Shown one piece after another: positions 1 through 8,466 of a stretch of 27,221 bases of DNA. Below the pieces are notes generated by a model, which worked only from the letters and a program-made list of their open reading frames with translations, did not search any database and was not told the DNA's origin. The stretch lies in NCBI GenBank assembly GCA_003171235.1, contig PMYM01000188.1:1-27221 (forward strand). Direction: 5' to 3'. How positions within the stretch are numbered: position 1 is the stretch's first letter; each line of letters opens with the position of its first letter. A program made the position numbers and the translations under genes. Source of the DNA: Phycisphaerales bacterium. GTDB lineage: Bacteria; Planctomycetota; Phycisphaerae; SM23-33.

Positions 1-1380
1 ATGGCCATCGACCCCACCCAGGGCTCGCTGGCCCGAATGCTGGACCGCATCCGCCTGACCAACACCTACAGCAACATGCAGCGACGGACCGAAGTGATGC
101 TGCGCCGCCTGCCCGGCGGCGACGGCCTAAGCGACGCCCTGCGCCACGTGAAGCTGGGCCTGCGGGCCACCATGCACGGCGCGCACTTTTTCGATGCCCT
201 GGGTCTGCGTTATTTCGGCCCGGTCAACGGGCACGACCTGCCGGCCCTGGTGAGCATTCTGCGGCGGGTGTCGCAGTTGCCTCACCCGGTGCTGCTGCAC
301 GTGCAAACCCAGAAAGGCCGGGGCTGCGAGTACGCCGTGGAAGACCCCTGCCGCTTCCATTCCCCCAGCGCCCACCGCCTCAACGGCGGGGTGGTGGAGT
401 TTACCAAGCCCCCCCGCCCCACCTGGACCGAGACCTTCGCCGACGTGCTGTTGGCGGCGGCCAAGAAGGAGCCGCGCCTGGTGGCGATCACCGCCGCCAT
501 GCCCGACGGCACCGGGCTGGTGAAGTTCCGCCAGGCCTTCCCGCGCCGCTACGTGGACGTGGGCATCTGCGAGTCGCACGCCGTGGCCATGGCCGCCGGA
601 CTGGCCAAGGCCGGCCTGCGCCCGGTGGTGGCCATCTACTCCACCTTCATGCAGCGGGCCTTCGACCAGTGCTTCCACGAACTGGCCATACAGCGCCTGC
701 CGGTGATCCTGTGCATGGACCGCTCCGGGCTGGTCGGCAGCGACGGGGCGGTGCACCACGGCTTCACCGACCTGGCCTTTCTGCGCACGCTGCCGGGCAT
801 GACGCTGATGGCCCCGGCCGATGGCGGCGAACTGGCCTGTGCCCTGGACCTGGCCCTGACGCTGGAAGGCCCCTCGGCCATACGCTATCCGCGCGACGAG
901 GTGCCCGAACTGCCCGGCACGCTCCCCCCCTTCCAGATGGGCAAGGCCGCCCAGGTGCGCCGGGGCGAGGACGCGGCCTTCCTGGCCCTGGGCCACATGG
1001 TCGAAAACGCATTGGAGGCGGCCGAGCTGCTGAGCCGGCGCGACGGCCTGGAAGCCGCCGTTTACTCCGCCCGTTTCGTCAAGCCCCTGGACGAGGAGTT
1101 GGTCGCCGAGCTTGTCGGCTCCGGCCGGTGCGTCCTCACCGTCGAAGACCACGCCGCGGCGGGCGGTTTTGGTTCAGCCGTGCTTGAAGCCTGCTCGCGC
1201 CGCGGGCTGGACACCAGAGGCGTGCTGGTGGCCGGCCTGCCCGACCGCTTCATACCCCACGGCAGCCGCGCCGAACAACTCACCGCCGCCGGGCTTGACG
1301 CCGCCAGCCTGGCCCAGCGCACGCTCCGCCTGGCCGGCCGCAACGCCTCCGACATCCCAACCTCCAGCGGCGGGGCGTGA
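1..1380 (+). CDS. dxs: 1-deoxy-D-xylulose-5-phosphate synthase, 3' part
   Basis: Condenses pyruvate and glyceraldehyde 3-phosphate, with thiamine diphosphate, to DXP, the first step of the non-mevalonate isoprenoid pathway in the cytoplasm. Seen: the linker GPVNGHDL (73-80), then KGRGCEYA ending the first domain. The transketolase-type pyrimidine domain has the catalytic Glu in VGICESHAV (E191) and the conserved His in GSDGAVHHG (H252). The C-terminal transketolase domain follows. Matching these to the E. coli residues places window residue 1 near family residue 180, so the N-terminal diphosphate-binding domain with its GDG motif lies upstream of the window. The ATG at position 1 is therefore an internal codon, not the start. 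The usual EQHAV is ESHAV here. It converges on lpxB. Confidence 0.93.
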   Translation: MAIDPTQGSLARMLDRIRLTNTYSNMQRRTEVMLRRLPGGDGLSDALRHVKLGLRATMHGAHFFDALGLRYFGPVNGHDLPALVSILRRVSQLPHPVLLHVQTQKGRGCEYAVEDPCRFHSPSAHRLNGGVVEFTKPPRPTWTETFADVLLAAAKKEPRLVAITAAMPDGTGLVKFRQAFPRRYVDVGICESHAVAMAAGLAKAGLRPVVAIYSTFMQRAFDQCFHELAIQRLPVILCMDRSGLVGSDGAVHHGFTDLAFLRTLPGMTLMAPADGGELACALDLALTLEGPSAIRYPRDEVPELPGTLPPFQMGKAAQVRRGEDAAFLALGHMVENALEAAELLSRRDGLEAAVYSARFVKPLDEELVAELVGSGRCVLTVEDHAAAGGFGSAVLEACSRRGLDTRGVLVAGLPDRFIPHGSRAEQLTAAGLDAASLAQRTLRLAGRNASDIPTSSGGA

Positions 1381-1390
1381 GAAGGAATTT

Positions 1391-1488
1391 CGTTTTTTGA
1401 TTTTCCAATTTCGATTTAACAGCCAGTGCCAAAGGCAACGCGAAGGTCATTCTTCAATTCGAAAATCGACAATCGAAAATCGTAATTG
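1391..1488. repeat. AATCG-word inverted repeat between dxs and lpxB
   Basis: AT-rich spacer in a GC-rich context. The left arm (about 1391-1420) has GATTTTCCAATTTCGATT. The right arm (about 1454-1488) repeats GAAAATCG twice and ends in TAATTG, in inverse orientation. It sits between convergent genes, so it may end transcription from both sides, but no clean terminator with a T-run is seen. It belongs to the same architectural class as the isc spacers. Confidence 0.5.
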
Positions 1489-1501
1489 GGACCGCCTTCA
1501 C

Positions 1502-2659
1502 CTAGGACTTTGAGGCAAGTCCCGCAGTGCGGATGACCAGTTGGGCGGCGTTGTCGGCGGCGCTGCCGGGGGGCTTCACTCGCAGGGGCGCGACCAGTTC
1601 CAGCAGTTGGCTCTGCTGGGCGGCAAGTTGCGCGGGATTCTCCAGCAGGTCAATCGCCCTGTCGGCCAGGATCCCGGCGTCGCCAAACCAGGGCATCAAT
1701 TCCGGCGCTAGTTCCCTGCCGGCCAGGATGTTGATGGCCGAAAGGTAGCGCGTGCGGATGAGCAGCTTGCCCATCGGCCAGGCCCAGCGGCGGACATGAT
1801 AGAAGATGACCATGGGCAGGCCGAAATGCGCCGCCTGCAGCGTGACGGTGCCGCTGGTGGCCAGGGCGAAGTTGCAGCGGGCCAGCGTCTCTTCCACCGG
1901 GCCGACGACGATGGGCAGTTTTTCTTTGTCCGCCGGCCGGTCGCCGACCGCGCGGGTTATACGCTCCGCCGCCTGGGCGTCGGCCGCGGCGAAGGTAAAC
2001 CGGGCCTTGGGGAATTTCTCCCGCAGGCGATCCATGACCAGGGCCAAGGCCGGGGCGTGGTGGCGGATAACGCCCGGGCGGCTGCCGGGCAGAAGGGCGA
2101 TCCGCCAGTCGCCCCCGGCGGCTGCGGCGGCCAGGTCGGGGGGCTGGGCGAGCGGCAGATCGTCGAAGACCGGGTGGCCGACGTACCGGGCGTTGACCCC
2201 GCGGCAGCGAAGGTACTGCTCCTCGAAGGGCAGGATGCAGGCCACCGCGTCGGTCAGGCGACGGAGTTTGCGCACGCGCCAGGGCGCCCAGGCCCAGACC
2301 TGCGGGGCGATGTAATACGCTACGGGGATATGGCGGCGGCGGGCGGCCTTGGCCAGGTGCCAGTTCAAGGCGGGCGAATCCACCGGGACGTGCACGGCGG
2401 GATGGCATTCGCTCATGGCCGCGGCGGCGGTGCGGATGACCTTCCAGAAATACGGGGCCTGGGCGATGGCCGAGGTGGTCATGGCCGCCCGCTCCAGCGG
2501 CTGGGCAACCAGGTGGCAACCGGCTTGGGCCATGCGCGGCCCGCCCACGCCGACAAACCGCACCTGCCCCAGCCGGCGGCGCAGGGCGACGATCAACCCG
2601 GCGGCGTGGGCATCGCCGCTGGCCTCGGCGGCTGTGATGAAGATGACCGGCTGACTCAC
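1502..2659 (-). CDS. lpxB: lipid-A-disaccharide synthase
   Basis: GT19-family transferase that joins UDP-diacylglucosamine and lipid X into the disaccharide of lipid A at the inner face of the cytoplasmic membrane. Seen: the N-terminal AAEASGDAHAA (10-20, family AGExSGD), the middle IAPQVWAWAPWRVRK (118-131) followed by LPFE, VGHPVFDD (160-167), the LLPGSR donor-site loop, and SGTVTLQAA near the C-terminus. 385 residues is normal for the family. The start is GTG; no strong Shine-Dalgarno is visible. A hairpin and a Lys-rich mini-ORF lie just upstream on the same strand and probably share its promoter. Its presence implies an LPS-type outer membrane, but no other lpx gene is in the window. Confidence 0.93.
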   Translation of the reverse strand: MSQPVIFITAAEASGDAHAAGLIVALRRRLGQVRFVGVGGPRMAQAGCHLVAQPLERAAMTTSAIAQAPYFWKVIRTAAAAMSECHPAVHVPVDSPALNWHLAKAARRRHIPVAYYIAPQVWAWAPWRVRKLRRLTDAVACILPFEEQYLRCRGVNARYVGHPVFDDLPLAQPPDLAAAAAGGDWRIALLPGSRPGVIRHHAPALALVMDRLREKFPKARFTFAAADAQAAERITRAVGDRPADKEKLPIVVGPVEETLARCNFALATSGTVTLQAAHFGLPMVIFYHVRRWAWPMGKLLIRTRYLSAINILAGRELAPELMPWFGDAGILADRAIDLLENPAQLAAQQSQLLELVAPLRVKPPGSAADNAAQLVIRTAGLASKS

Positions 2660-2682
2660 GCTGAATTATGTCCGCGCAAAGT

Positions 2683-2705
2683 GGCGGCCCGATGCACGGG
2701 CCGCC
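2683..2705 (-). other. 9-bp GC hairpin ahead of lpxB
   Basis: GGCGGCCCG and CGGGCCGCC are perfect complements around a 5-nt loop. It lies 23 nt before the lpxB GTG and after the stop of the Lys-rich ORF. There is no T-run on either side, so a classical terminator is unlikely. It could be an attenuating or mRNA-processing hairpin between the two genes (inference). Confidence 0.5.
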
Positions 2706-2730
2706 AATTCACTAAAACTGTCTTAACAGA

Positions 2731-2784
2731 CTACTTCTTGGCTTTCTTCTTCTTGGCGGATTTCTTCTTGGCTTTCTTTGCCAT
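2731..2784 (-). CDS. 17-residue Lys-rich peptide
   Basis: The complete product is MAKKAKKKSAKKKKAKK: 12 Lys in 17 residues, the rest Ala and Ser apart from Met. Support: an AGGAGA ribosome site nine nucleotides before the ATG, a good sigma-70-like promoter about 110 nt upstream, and a TAG stop followed by a small CTGT/ACAG stem. The composition resembles the tails of bacterial histone H1-like proteins, so nucleic-acid binding is possible, but so short a peptide could also act only through its translation, as a leader upstream of lpxB. The Lys run could slow ribosomes next to the downstream hairpin. No homology search was possible. It could be a chance AAG/AAA tract, but ribosome site and promoter argue against this. 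Confidence 0.55.
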   Translation of the reverse strand: MAKKAKKKSAKKKKAKK

Positions 2785-2894
2785 CTGCGCTATCTCCTGC
2801 CTCAGGCCTGTTGCGGCCTCGTGAAGAAATGTACCCGTCGTGATCACGCCTACCATGGCGTGCGAGCGGGAGGATTACGCTCTACCTACCACAT

Positions 2895-2922
2895 ATTGTA
2901 TGCCAGCCCCGCCGCCTGTCAA
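2895..2922 (-). promoter_or_regulatory. sigma-70-type promoter for the Lys-rich ORF and lpxB
   Basis: On the minus strand a perfect TTGACA (2917-2922) and TACAAT (2895-2900) are separated by 16 nt. It fires toward the Lys-rich ORF and lpxB and is back to back with the promoter of the PH-domain gene. Confidence 0.7.
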
Positions 2923-2939
2923 CATATATAATCACGGGG

Positions 2940-2968
2940 TTTAAAATATATCGGCACATGGGTACAAT
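2940..2968 (+). promoter_or_regulatory. putative promoter of the PH-domain gene
   Basis: TTTAAA (2940-2945), a 17-nt spacer and TACAAT (2963-2968). The -10 box ends only 7 nt before the ATG at 2976, so the transcript may have almost no leader, and a translation start at 2958 would lie inside the promoter. Confidence 0.45.
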
Positions 2969-2975
2969 GCCCGCC

Positions 2976-3521
2976 ATGGAAAACAACACCTCCTCCGAAG
3001 AAATACTGTGGGCCGGGCGATCCTCCCAGGTGCTCAACGCCTGGACTTACCTGCTGAGCCTGGTGCTGGCCGTCGCCGGCTTGGTGCTGATGTTCCTGCT
3101 GGCCAAGAAGCTTTCGCCAGGCATGCTGCGCTCGGCAAGTTTATTCATGGTGGGCGGGCTGCTGGCGGTGATCGCGCTTTTGGCCCTGCGCGTCTGGGCG
3201 CGGGTGAGATTCCGCACCTTCCAGATCACCACCGAGCGGGTGCACGTGATCACCGGCATCTTCTCCCGCCGCATCGACGACCTGGAGCTTTACCGCGTCA
3301 AGGACATCACCGTCCTGGAGCCGCTGGGCCTGCGGATGCTGGGCCGGGCCAGTATCGTCCTGAACACCTCCGACCGCTCCACCCCCACCGTGGTCATCCA
3401 GGCCGTGCCCGAGGCCGAGAAGCTGCGCGACCTGATCCGCACCCACGTGGAGGCCTGCCGCCAGCGCAAGGGCGTGCGCGAGGTGGATTACGACCGGCTG
3501 GATAGCACGCCGCCCAAGTAG
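2976..3521 (+). CDS. bacterial PH-domain (YdbT/bPH2-like) membrane protein
   Basis: About 181 residues from the ATG at 2976. An ATG at 2958 is also in frame, but the likely -10 box overlaps that region. An N-terminal polar stretch with EEILWAGR is typical of proteins with this domain. Two hydrophobic segments follow (around 24-45 and 56-74 of the product), then a soluble domain with FQITTERVHVITGIFSRR and DLELYRVKDI, the core of the bPH2 domain. Seen: two membrane helices plus a cytoplasmic PH-like domain. Known: such proteins are common and mostly of unknown role. It is divergent from the Lys-rich/lpxB unit and convergent with the isc operon. No partner gene suggests a specific job. Confidence 0.8.
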   Translation: MENNTSSEEILWAGRSSQVLNAWTYLLSLVLAVAGLVLMFLLAKKLSPGMLRSASLFMVGGLLAVIALLALRVWARVRFRTFQITTERVHVITGIFSRRIDDLELYRVKDITVLEPLGLRMLGRASIVLNTSDRSTPTVVIQAVPEAEKLRDLIRTHVEACRQRKGVREVDYDRLDSTPPK

Positions 3522-3534
3522 CGGCAGGGAACAG

Positions 3535-3736
3535 ATAGCCGCGAACAGCGAAAACCACGCGAACAAGAAAGACCTTTTTCTAACCCCGGGGCGAGTAGGG
3601 GGTAGTGCGGTGCAAACCTGCACCCTAAAACTTCGTTTGAGGGTGGCACGAAAAGGTTGGAGGTCGCACTTGCGGGCGATTCCTCCCACCCTGCATGTTC
3701 CCGTTGGTTCGCGTTGTTCGCGATGTTCGCGGCTAT
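3535..3736. repeat. GTTCGCG-word inverted repeat after iscX
   Basis: The outermost 13 bp, ATAGCCGCGAACA (3535-3547) and TGTTCGCGGCTAT (3724-3736), are perfect complements. Inside them each arm carries further GCGAAC or GTTCGCG words. The right arm is followed by a T6 run, so on the plus strand the pair could act as a terminator for the PH-domain gene. The interior contains a smaller perfect hairpin, GGTGCA-AACC-TGCACC (3610-3625). A single arm of the same family occurs at 23723-23760. Confidence 0.7.
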
Positions 3737-3766
3737 TTTTTCTCCGATTACCCAACCGGCTGACCG

Positions 3767-3979
3767 TCAGCTTCCCTCGCGGCGCTGCTCCACCCAGGCC
3801 ATCTGGATATGCTCCAGCACTTTTTCGTTGCAGCCGGCAGGGTCGTCGGCGAAATCGCTCAGGGCCATGACCCGCTGGCGCAGCTCGGTGAAGCGCACCG
3901 TCATGGGGTCAACGTCCGGGCAGGCCTGGCAGAGCAGGTAGGCGATTTCGTCGGCGTCGGCCCATTTGATGCGCGGCAT
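3767..3979 (-). CDS. iscX: Fe-S assembly protein IscX
   Basis: Small acidic adaptor that binds IscS at the site used by IscU and frataxin and tunes cysteine desulfurase activity. 70 residues, close to the E. coli protein (66). Family signatures are visible: KWADADEIAYLL, PDVDPMTVRFTEL (21-33), and the C-terminal DDPAGCNEKVLEHIQMAWVE. It is the last gene of the isc operon, 22 nt after fdx, the tightest spacing in the operon apart from the iscR/iscS overlap. ATG start. Confidence 0.93.
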   Translation of the reverse strand: MPRIKWADADEIAYLLCQACPDVDPMTVRFTELRQRVMALSDFADDPAGCNEKVLEHIQMAWVEQRREGS

Positions 3980-4001
3980 TGATCGCTATCCCTTTGGATC
4001 C

Positions 4002-4379
4002 TCAACTGACCTTGGTTGAACCGCCTTCGCCGGCCAGGTTGCGGTTCCATCCCGGGATGCGGACGGTCACGTCGCCCTTCACCACCGCCTCGCAGGCCAG
4101 GCGCGACTCGGGCCTGTTGCCGGGGGCGTTTTCCACCACGTCCAGTTCGTCTTCGGCGGCCGGCGAGAGATTCTCCATGCCCTTTTCGACTATGACGTGA
4201 CAGGTGCCGCAGGCCCCCACCCCGCCGCAGGCGTGCTCGATCTGCACGCCGTGGGTCAGGGCGATGTCGAGTACGCTTCCCGGCCGGCCGTGGTCGCCGT
4301 AGGGAAAGCACTCGGGGTCCACTTCGACGGTTCTGGCTACTGGCAGAAATGTGACCTTATATGCCAAGTTTGAGTCCAC
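4002..4379 (-). CDS. fdx: isc-type [2Fe-2S] ferredoxin
   Basis: Electron carrier thought to supply electrons for cluster assembly on IscU. Cluster ligands are visible: HACGGVGACGTCH gives C51, C57 and C60, and RLACEA gives C96, the adrenodoxin-like C-x5-C-x2-C...C pattern. ENLSPAAEDELD and PESRLACEA match the isc-ferredoxin subfamily. 125 residues, slightly longer than E. coli Fdx (111), with extra residues at the C-terminus. The start is GTG; an ATG a few bases upstream is out of frame. A repeat element separates it from hscA and IscX follows closely. Confidence 0.92.
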   Translation of the reverse strand: MDSNLAYKVTFLPVARTVEVDPECFPYGDHGRPGSVLDIALTHGVQIEHACGGVGACGTCHVIVEKGMENLSPAAEDELDVVENAPGNRPESRLACEAVVKGDVTVRIPGWNRNLAGEGGSTKVS

Positions 4380-4383
4380 TTCC

Positions 4384-4473
4384 CATTTTCAATTGCCAAT
4401 TGACAATTGAGGATTGAGTCACGGTGTTGCCTCTGGCTCCATCAATTGAAAATTGACAATTGACAATTGTAAA

Positions 4474-4475
<2 letters not shown>
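4384..4475. repeat. AATTGAC-word inverted repeat between hscA and fdx
   Basis: The left arm (4384-4416) reads CAATTGCCAATTGACAATTG. The right arm (4442-4475) has AATTGACAATTGACAATTG in inverse sense. It fills the 94-nt spacer, and its right end runs into the hscA stop codon. Very AT-rich against GC-rich flanks. Since CAATTG is itself palindromic, the words form both direct and inverted repeats. Confidence 0.7.
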
Positions 4476-6348
<1,873 letters not shown>

Positions 6349-6359
6349 ATGGAAAACTG

Positions 6360-6430
6360 GTGAATCGGTGAATCAGTAAATCGGTTAATCGGTGGTTCTG
6401 TTCCCGGATTAACCGATCAACCGATTAACC
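6360..6430. repeat. AATCGGTT-word inverted repeat between hscB and hscA
   Basis: The left arm repeats GGTGAATCGGTGAATCAG and ends TCGGTTAATC (6381-6390). The right arm begins GATTAACCGA (6407-6416), a perfect 10-bp complement, and continues with ATCAACCGATTAACC. The element starts 12 nt before the hscA ATG, so a folded mRNA would place a hairpin close to the hscA ribosome entry site. Confidence 0.7.
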
Positions 6431-6473
6431 ACTTCTTTCTTGGGCACCTCGCACCTTTATGACAATGATTTCT

Positions 6474-7106
6474 TCACATCAAAGTCATCATCTTGCGCAC
6501 GTACGCCACGGCGTTGAGCAACTGGCGGATTTCATGCAGCACGTCCTGGCGCGCGGCTTCGCAGGCTGAGGCGGAATCGAGCTGCTCAAATGCCGTCCGC
6601 ACCCGGCGCAGGAAGCCCTCCTTCTGGTTCCTGAGAACTTCCCCCAGGTCGCCCAGGGTCTTGGCGTCGCCGGCGGCCTTGGCGTCCTGGAACTCCTCCT
6701 GCAGCATCATGATGGAGGACAAAAAGCCCTCCGGCACCGACTTCTCCTGGGCCATGGACGTCCCGCCCAGCAGTCCCAGCAGGTAGCCCGCCCGCAGCAC
6801 CGGGTCAGAAAGCGTGCGGTAGGCGTCGTTGACGGAAGATGAGACCTGCAGCGCCAGCATCCGCACTTCCGGATCGTCGTTGGCGTGGAAGTCCGGATGG
6901 CTGTGCCGCGACAGGGCCACGTACCGCTCGTGCAGCAGCTTCTCGTCCAGCTCGAACCGCCGCGGCAGGCCCAGCAGGGCAAAGTGGTCCGTCACCGCCG
7001 GCAAGGGATTCAGCGAGGCGCAGGAGTCGCACAGCACCGGCTGGGTCATCTCCCGGCTGCAGTGAACGCACTTGGCCGGAACGACTTGTTGTTTTGCTTT
7101 ATCCAT
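6474..7106 (-). CDS. hscB: J-domain co-chaperone HscB with N-terminal CxxC pair
   Basis: Co-chaperone that delivers IscU to HscA and stimulates its ATPase. The J domain shows the essential HPD (70-72) in LSRHSHPDFH, preceded by DHFALLGLPRRFELD (40-54). The C-terminal half is the helical IscU-binding domain. Unlike E. coli HscB (171 residues), this 210-residue protein has an N-terminal extension with C13-x2-C16 and C26-x2-C29, a probable zinc knuckle. From memory, human HSC20/HSCB has a comparable N-terminal tetracysteine domain. Position between iscA and hscA supports the call. The start is ATG 7106, which keeps all four Cys. Confidence 0.92.
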   Translation of the reverse strand: MDKAKQQVVPAKCVHCSREMTQPVLCDSCASLNPLPAVTDHFALLGLPRRFELDEKLLHERYVALSRHSHPDFHANDDPEVRMLALQVSSSVNDAYRTLSDPVLRAGYLLGLLGGTSMAQEKSVPEGFLSSIMMLQEEFQDAKAAGDAKTLGDLGEVLRNQKEGFLRRVRTAFEQLDSASACEAARQDVLHEIRQLLNAVAYVRKMMTLM

Positions 7107-7110
7107 GTGG

Positions 7111-7341
7111 AAAAGACTTCTTAACGCAGAGGACGCAGAGGAACGCGGAGGAAGAATTTCGTTTGATCATTCCTGATTATCATCTCTTCCTTTGAATCCC
7201 TGGGCATTCTTCCCATTCCTCTTTGTTCTCTTATTTAGTTGCTTTAGCCCGATGAAATCGGGGGTTTTTCGTTCTTCTTTTACTTCTGCTGCCGTTGTTC
7301 TTCTTTTACTTTGCGTTCCTCTGCGTCCTCTGCGTTGAAAG
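7111..7341. repeat. CTCTGCG-word inverted repeat, copy A (iscA-hscB)
   Basis: The left arm (7121-7153) starts TTAACGCAGAGGACGCAGAG. The right arm (7312-7336) is its inverse and pairs at 24 of 25 positions over 7123-7147. The interior is pyrimidine-rich on the plus strand and starts GAAGAATTTCGTTTGATCA, shared with copies B and C. The outer flank AAAAGACTT is also shared. It begins 15 nt before the hscB start and ends next to the iscA stop. Confidence 0.8.
7248..7269 (+). terminator. terminator-like hairpin inside copy A
   Basis: CCCGAT-GAA-ATCGGG is followed by GG and TTTTT on the plus strand. It faces against the isc operon, so it would act only on an antisense transcript. Otherwise it is an internal hairpin of the repeat element. 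Confidence 0.35.
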
Positions 7342-7345
7342 TTCT

Positions 7346-7675
7346 TTACGCCCGGAAGGACGACCCGCAGCCGCAGGAACCCTTGGCATTGGGGTTCTTG
7401 AAGATGAAACCCTTGCCCACCAGTTTGTCCTCGTAGTCGATCTCGGTGCCGTTGACGTAGAGGCAGCTCTTGGGATCGACAATGACCCGGATGCCATTGG
7501 ACTCGAACACCTCGTCGCCCTCGGCCGGGGCGGGCGAGATGTCCAGCACGTAAGAGAACCCGCTGCAGCCGCCGCCCTTGATGGCCAGGCGCAGGCAGGT
7601 CGTCTCGGGCATGCCGTTTTCCTGGTAGACCTTCTTGACGGCCGAGGCCGCCTTCTCCGTCAGTGTCACCGGCAT
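7346..7675 (-). CDS. iscA: A-type Fe-S carrier IscA/ErpA-like
   Basis: A-type carrier that accepts iron or [4Fe-4S] clusters and passes them to target enzymes. 109 residues (E. coli IscA 107). The three conserved ligand cysteines are visible: C37 in GGGCSGFSY, and C101 and C103 in GSCGCGSSF. The body includes IRVIVDPKSCLYVNGTEIDY, the usual HesB-like fold region. Position in the isc operon gives the name; sequence alone would not exclude ErpA or SufA. It is flanked on both sides by CTCTGCG repeat elements. ATG start. Confidence 0.9.
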   Translation of the reverse strand: MPVTLTEKAASAVKKVYQENGMPETTCLRLAIKGGGCSGFSYVLDISPAPAEGDEVFESNGIRVIVDPKSCLYVNGTEIDYEDKLVGKGFIFKNPNAKGSCGCGSSFRA

Positions 7676-7685
7676 TTCTTTACTC

Positions 7686-7862
7686 CAAAAAGACTTTTAC
7701 CGCAGAGGACGCGGAGAAACGCAGAGGAAAGACTTTGTTGGATCATTCTTCGCTGTACGTTTTCTCCTCCGGATCCTTAGCCTTTCTTCTTCTCGTGTTT
7801 CCGTTTTCTCTTTTCTTCTTCCTATATAACTCTGCGTTCCTCTGCGACCTCTGCGTTTAAAC
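7686..7862. repeat. CTCTGCG-word inverted repeat, copy B (iscU-iscA)
   Basis: The left arm (about 7694-7731) carries CCGCAGAGGACGCGGAG. The right arm (about 7829-7862) carries CTCTGCGTTCCTCTGCG then CTCTGCGTTTAAAC. Interior and AAAAAGACTT flank match copies A and C with substitutions. The right arm runs into iscU: the iscU TAA stop (7857-7859) is formed by the GTTTAAAC at the end of the arm. Confidence 0.78.
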
Positions 7863-8264
7863 CTTTCTGTCTTCCTCGCCGTTGCCGCCGCGTTTGCGCT
7901 TCCAGTCGGCGATGGCGGCCTTGACGGCGTCCTCCGCCAGCACCGAGCAGTGTATCTTCACCGGCGGCAGCGAGAGTTCCTGGGCGATGGCCGTGTTCTT
8001 CAGCCCGGTGGCCTGGTCAACCGTGCGGCCCTTTAGCCACTCGGTGGCCAGGCTGCTGGCGGCGATGGCCGAACCGCAGCCGAAGGTCTTGAACTTGGCG
8101 TCGGTGATCACGCCGGATTCATCCACCCGGATCTGCAGCTTCATCACGTCGCCGCACTCGGGGGCCCCCACCACGCCGGTGCCGACGTCGGGGGCGTTCT
8201 TATCCAGCGAGCCGACGTTTCGCGGGTTGTTAAAGTGATCCAGCAGCTTATTGGAGTAAGGCAC
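7857..8264 (-). CDS. iscU: Fe-S cluster scaffold IscU
   Basis: Scaffold on which [2Fe-2S] clusters are built from IscS sulfur and iron. Ligands match the E. coli numbering: C37 with D39 in GAPECGD, C63 in FGCGSA, and C106 in KIHCS. The HscA recognition motif LPPVK is intact at 99-103. 135 residues against 128 in E. coli; the last seven or so, EEDRKV, are charged and end at the repeat element that supplies the stop codon. The start is GTG 8264, with AAGGGA about 7 nt upstream. The aligned N-terminus YSNKLLDHFNNPRNVGS confirms the start. Confidence 0.95.
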   Translation of the reverse strand: MPYSNKLLDHFNNPRNVGSLDKNAPDVGTGVVGAPECGDVMKLQIRVDESGVITDAKFKTFGCGSAIAASSLATEWLKGRTVDQATGLKNTAIAQELSLPPVKIHCSVLAEDAVKAAIADWKRKRGGNGEEDRKV

Positions 8265-8287
8265 GGTCAGTCCCTTTCACGGCAAAA

Positions 8288-8466
8288 GCCCAAAAAAGAC
8301 TTTCAACGCAGAGGACGCAGAGAACACAGAGGAAGAATTCCGTTTGATCACTCTCCAATCCTCGTTTTTCCCACTGAATTCTTGGCCATTATTCCTCTTG
8401 CGTCGTTCATTGTGTCTTTCTTCCTTCCGAACGACTCTGCGTTCCTCTGCGCCCTCTGCGTTAAAA
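8288..8466. repeat. CTCTGCG-word inverted repeat, copy C (iscS-iscU)
   Basis: The left arm starts AACGCAGAGGACGCAGAG after the AAAAAAGACTT flank. The right arm reads CTCTGCGTTCCTCTGCG then CCTCTGCGTTAAAA. The interior starts GAAGAATTCCGTTTGATCA as in copy A. The iscS TAA stop (8461-8463) lies in the GTTAAAA end of the right arm. Confidence 0.8.

Noticed and set aside
127..1152. 341-codon minus-strand frame opposite dxs
   Set aside because: Shadow of the GC-rich dxs coding strand; no domain and His/Gly/Gln-rich composition typical of antisense reading.
7121..8463. CTCTGCG repeats as a CRISPR array
   Set aside because: Words are short, contiguous and inverted, with no uniform spacers and no cas genes.
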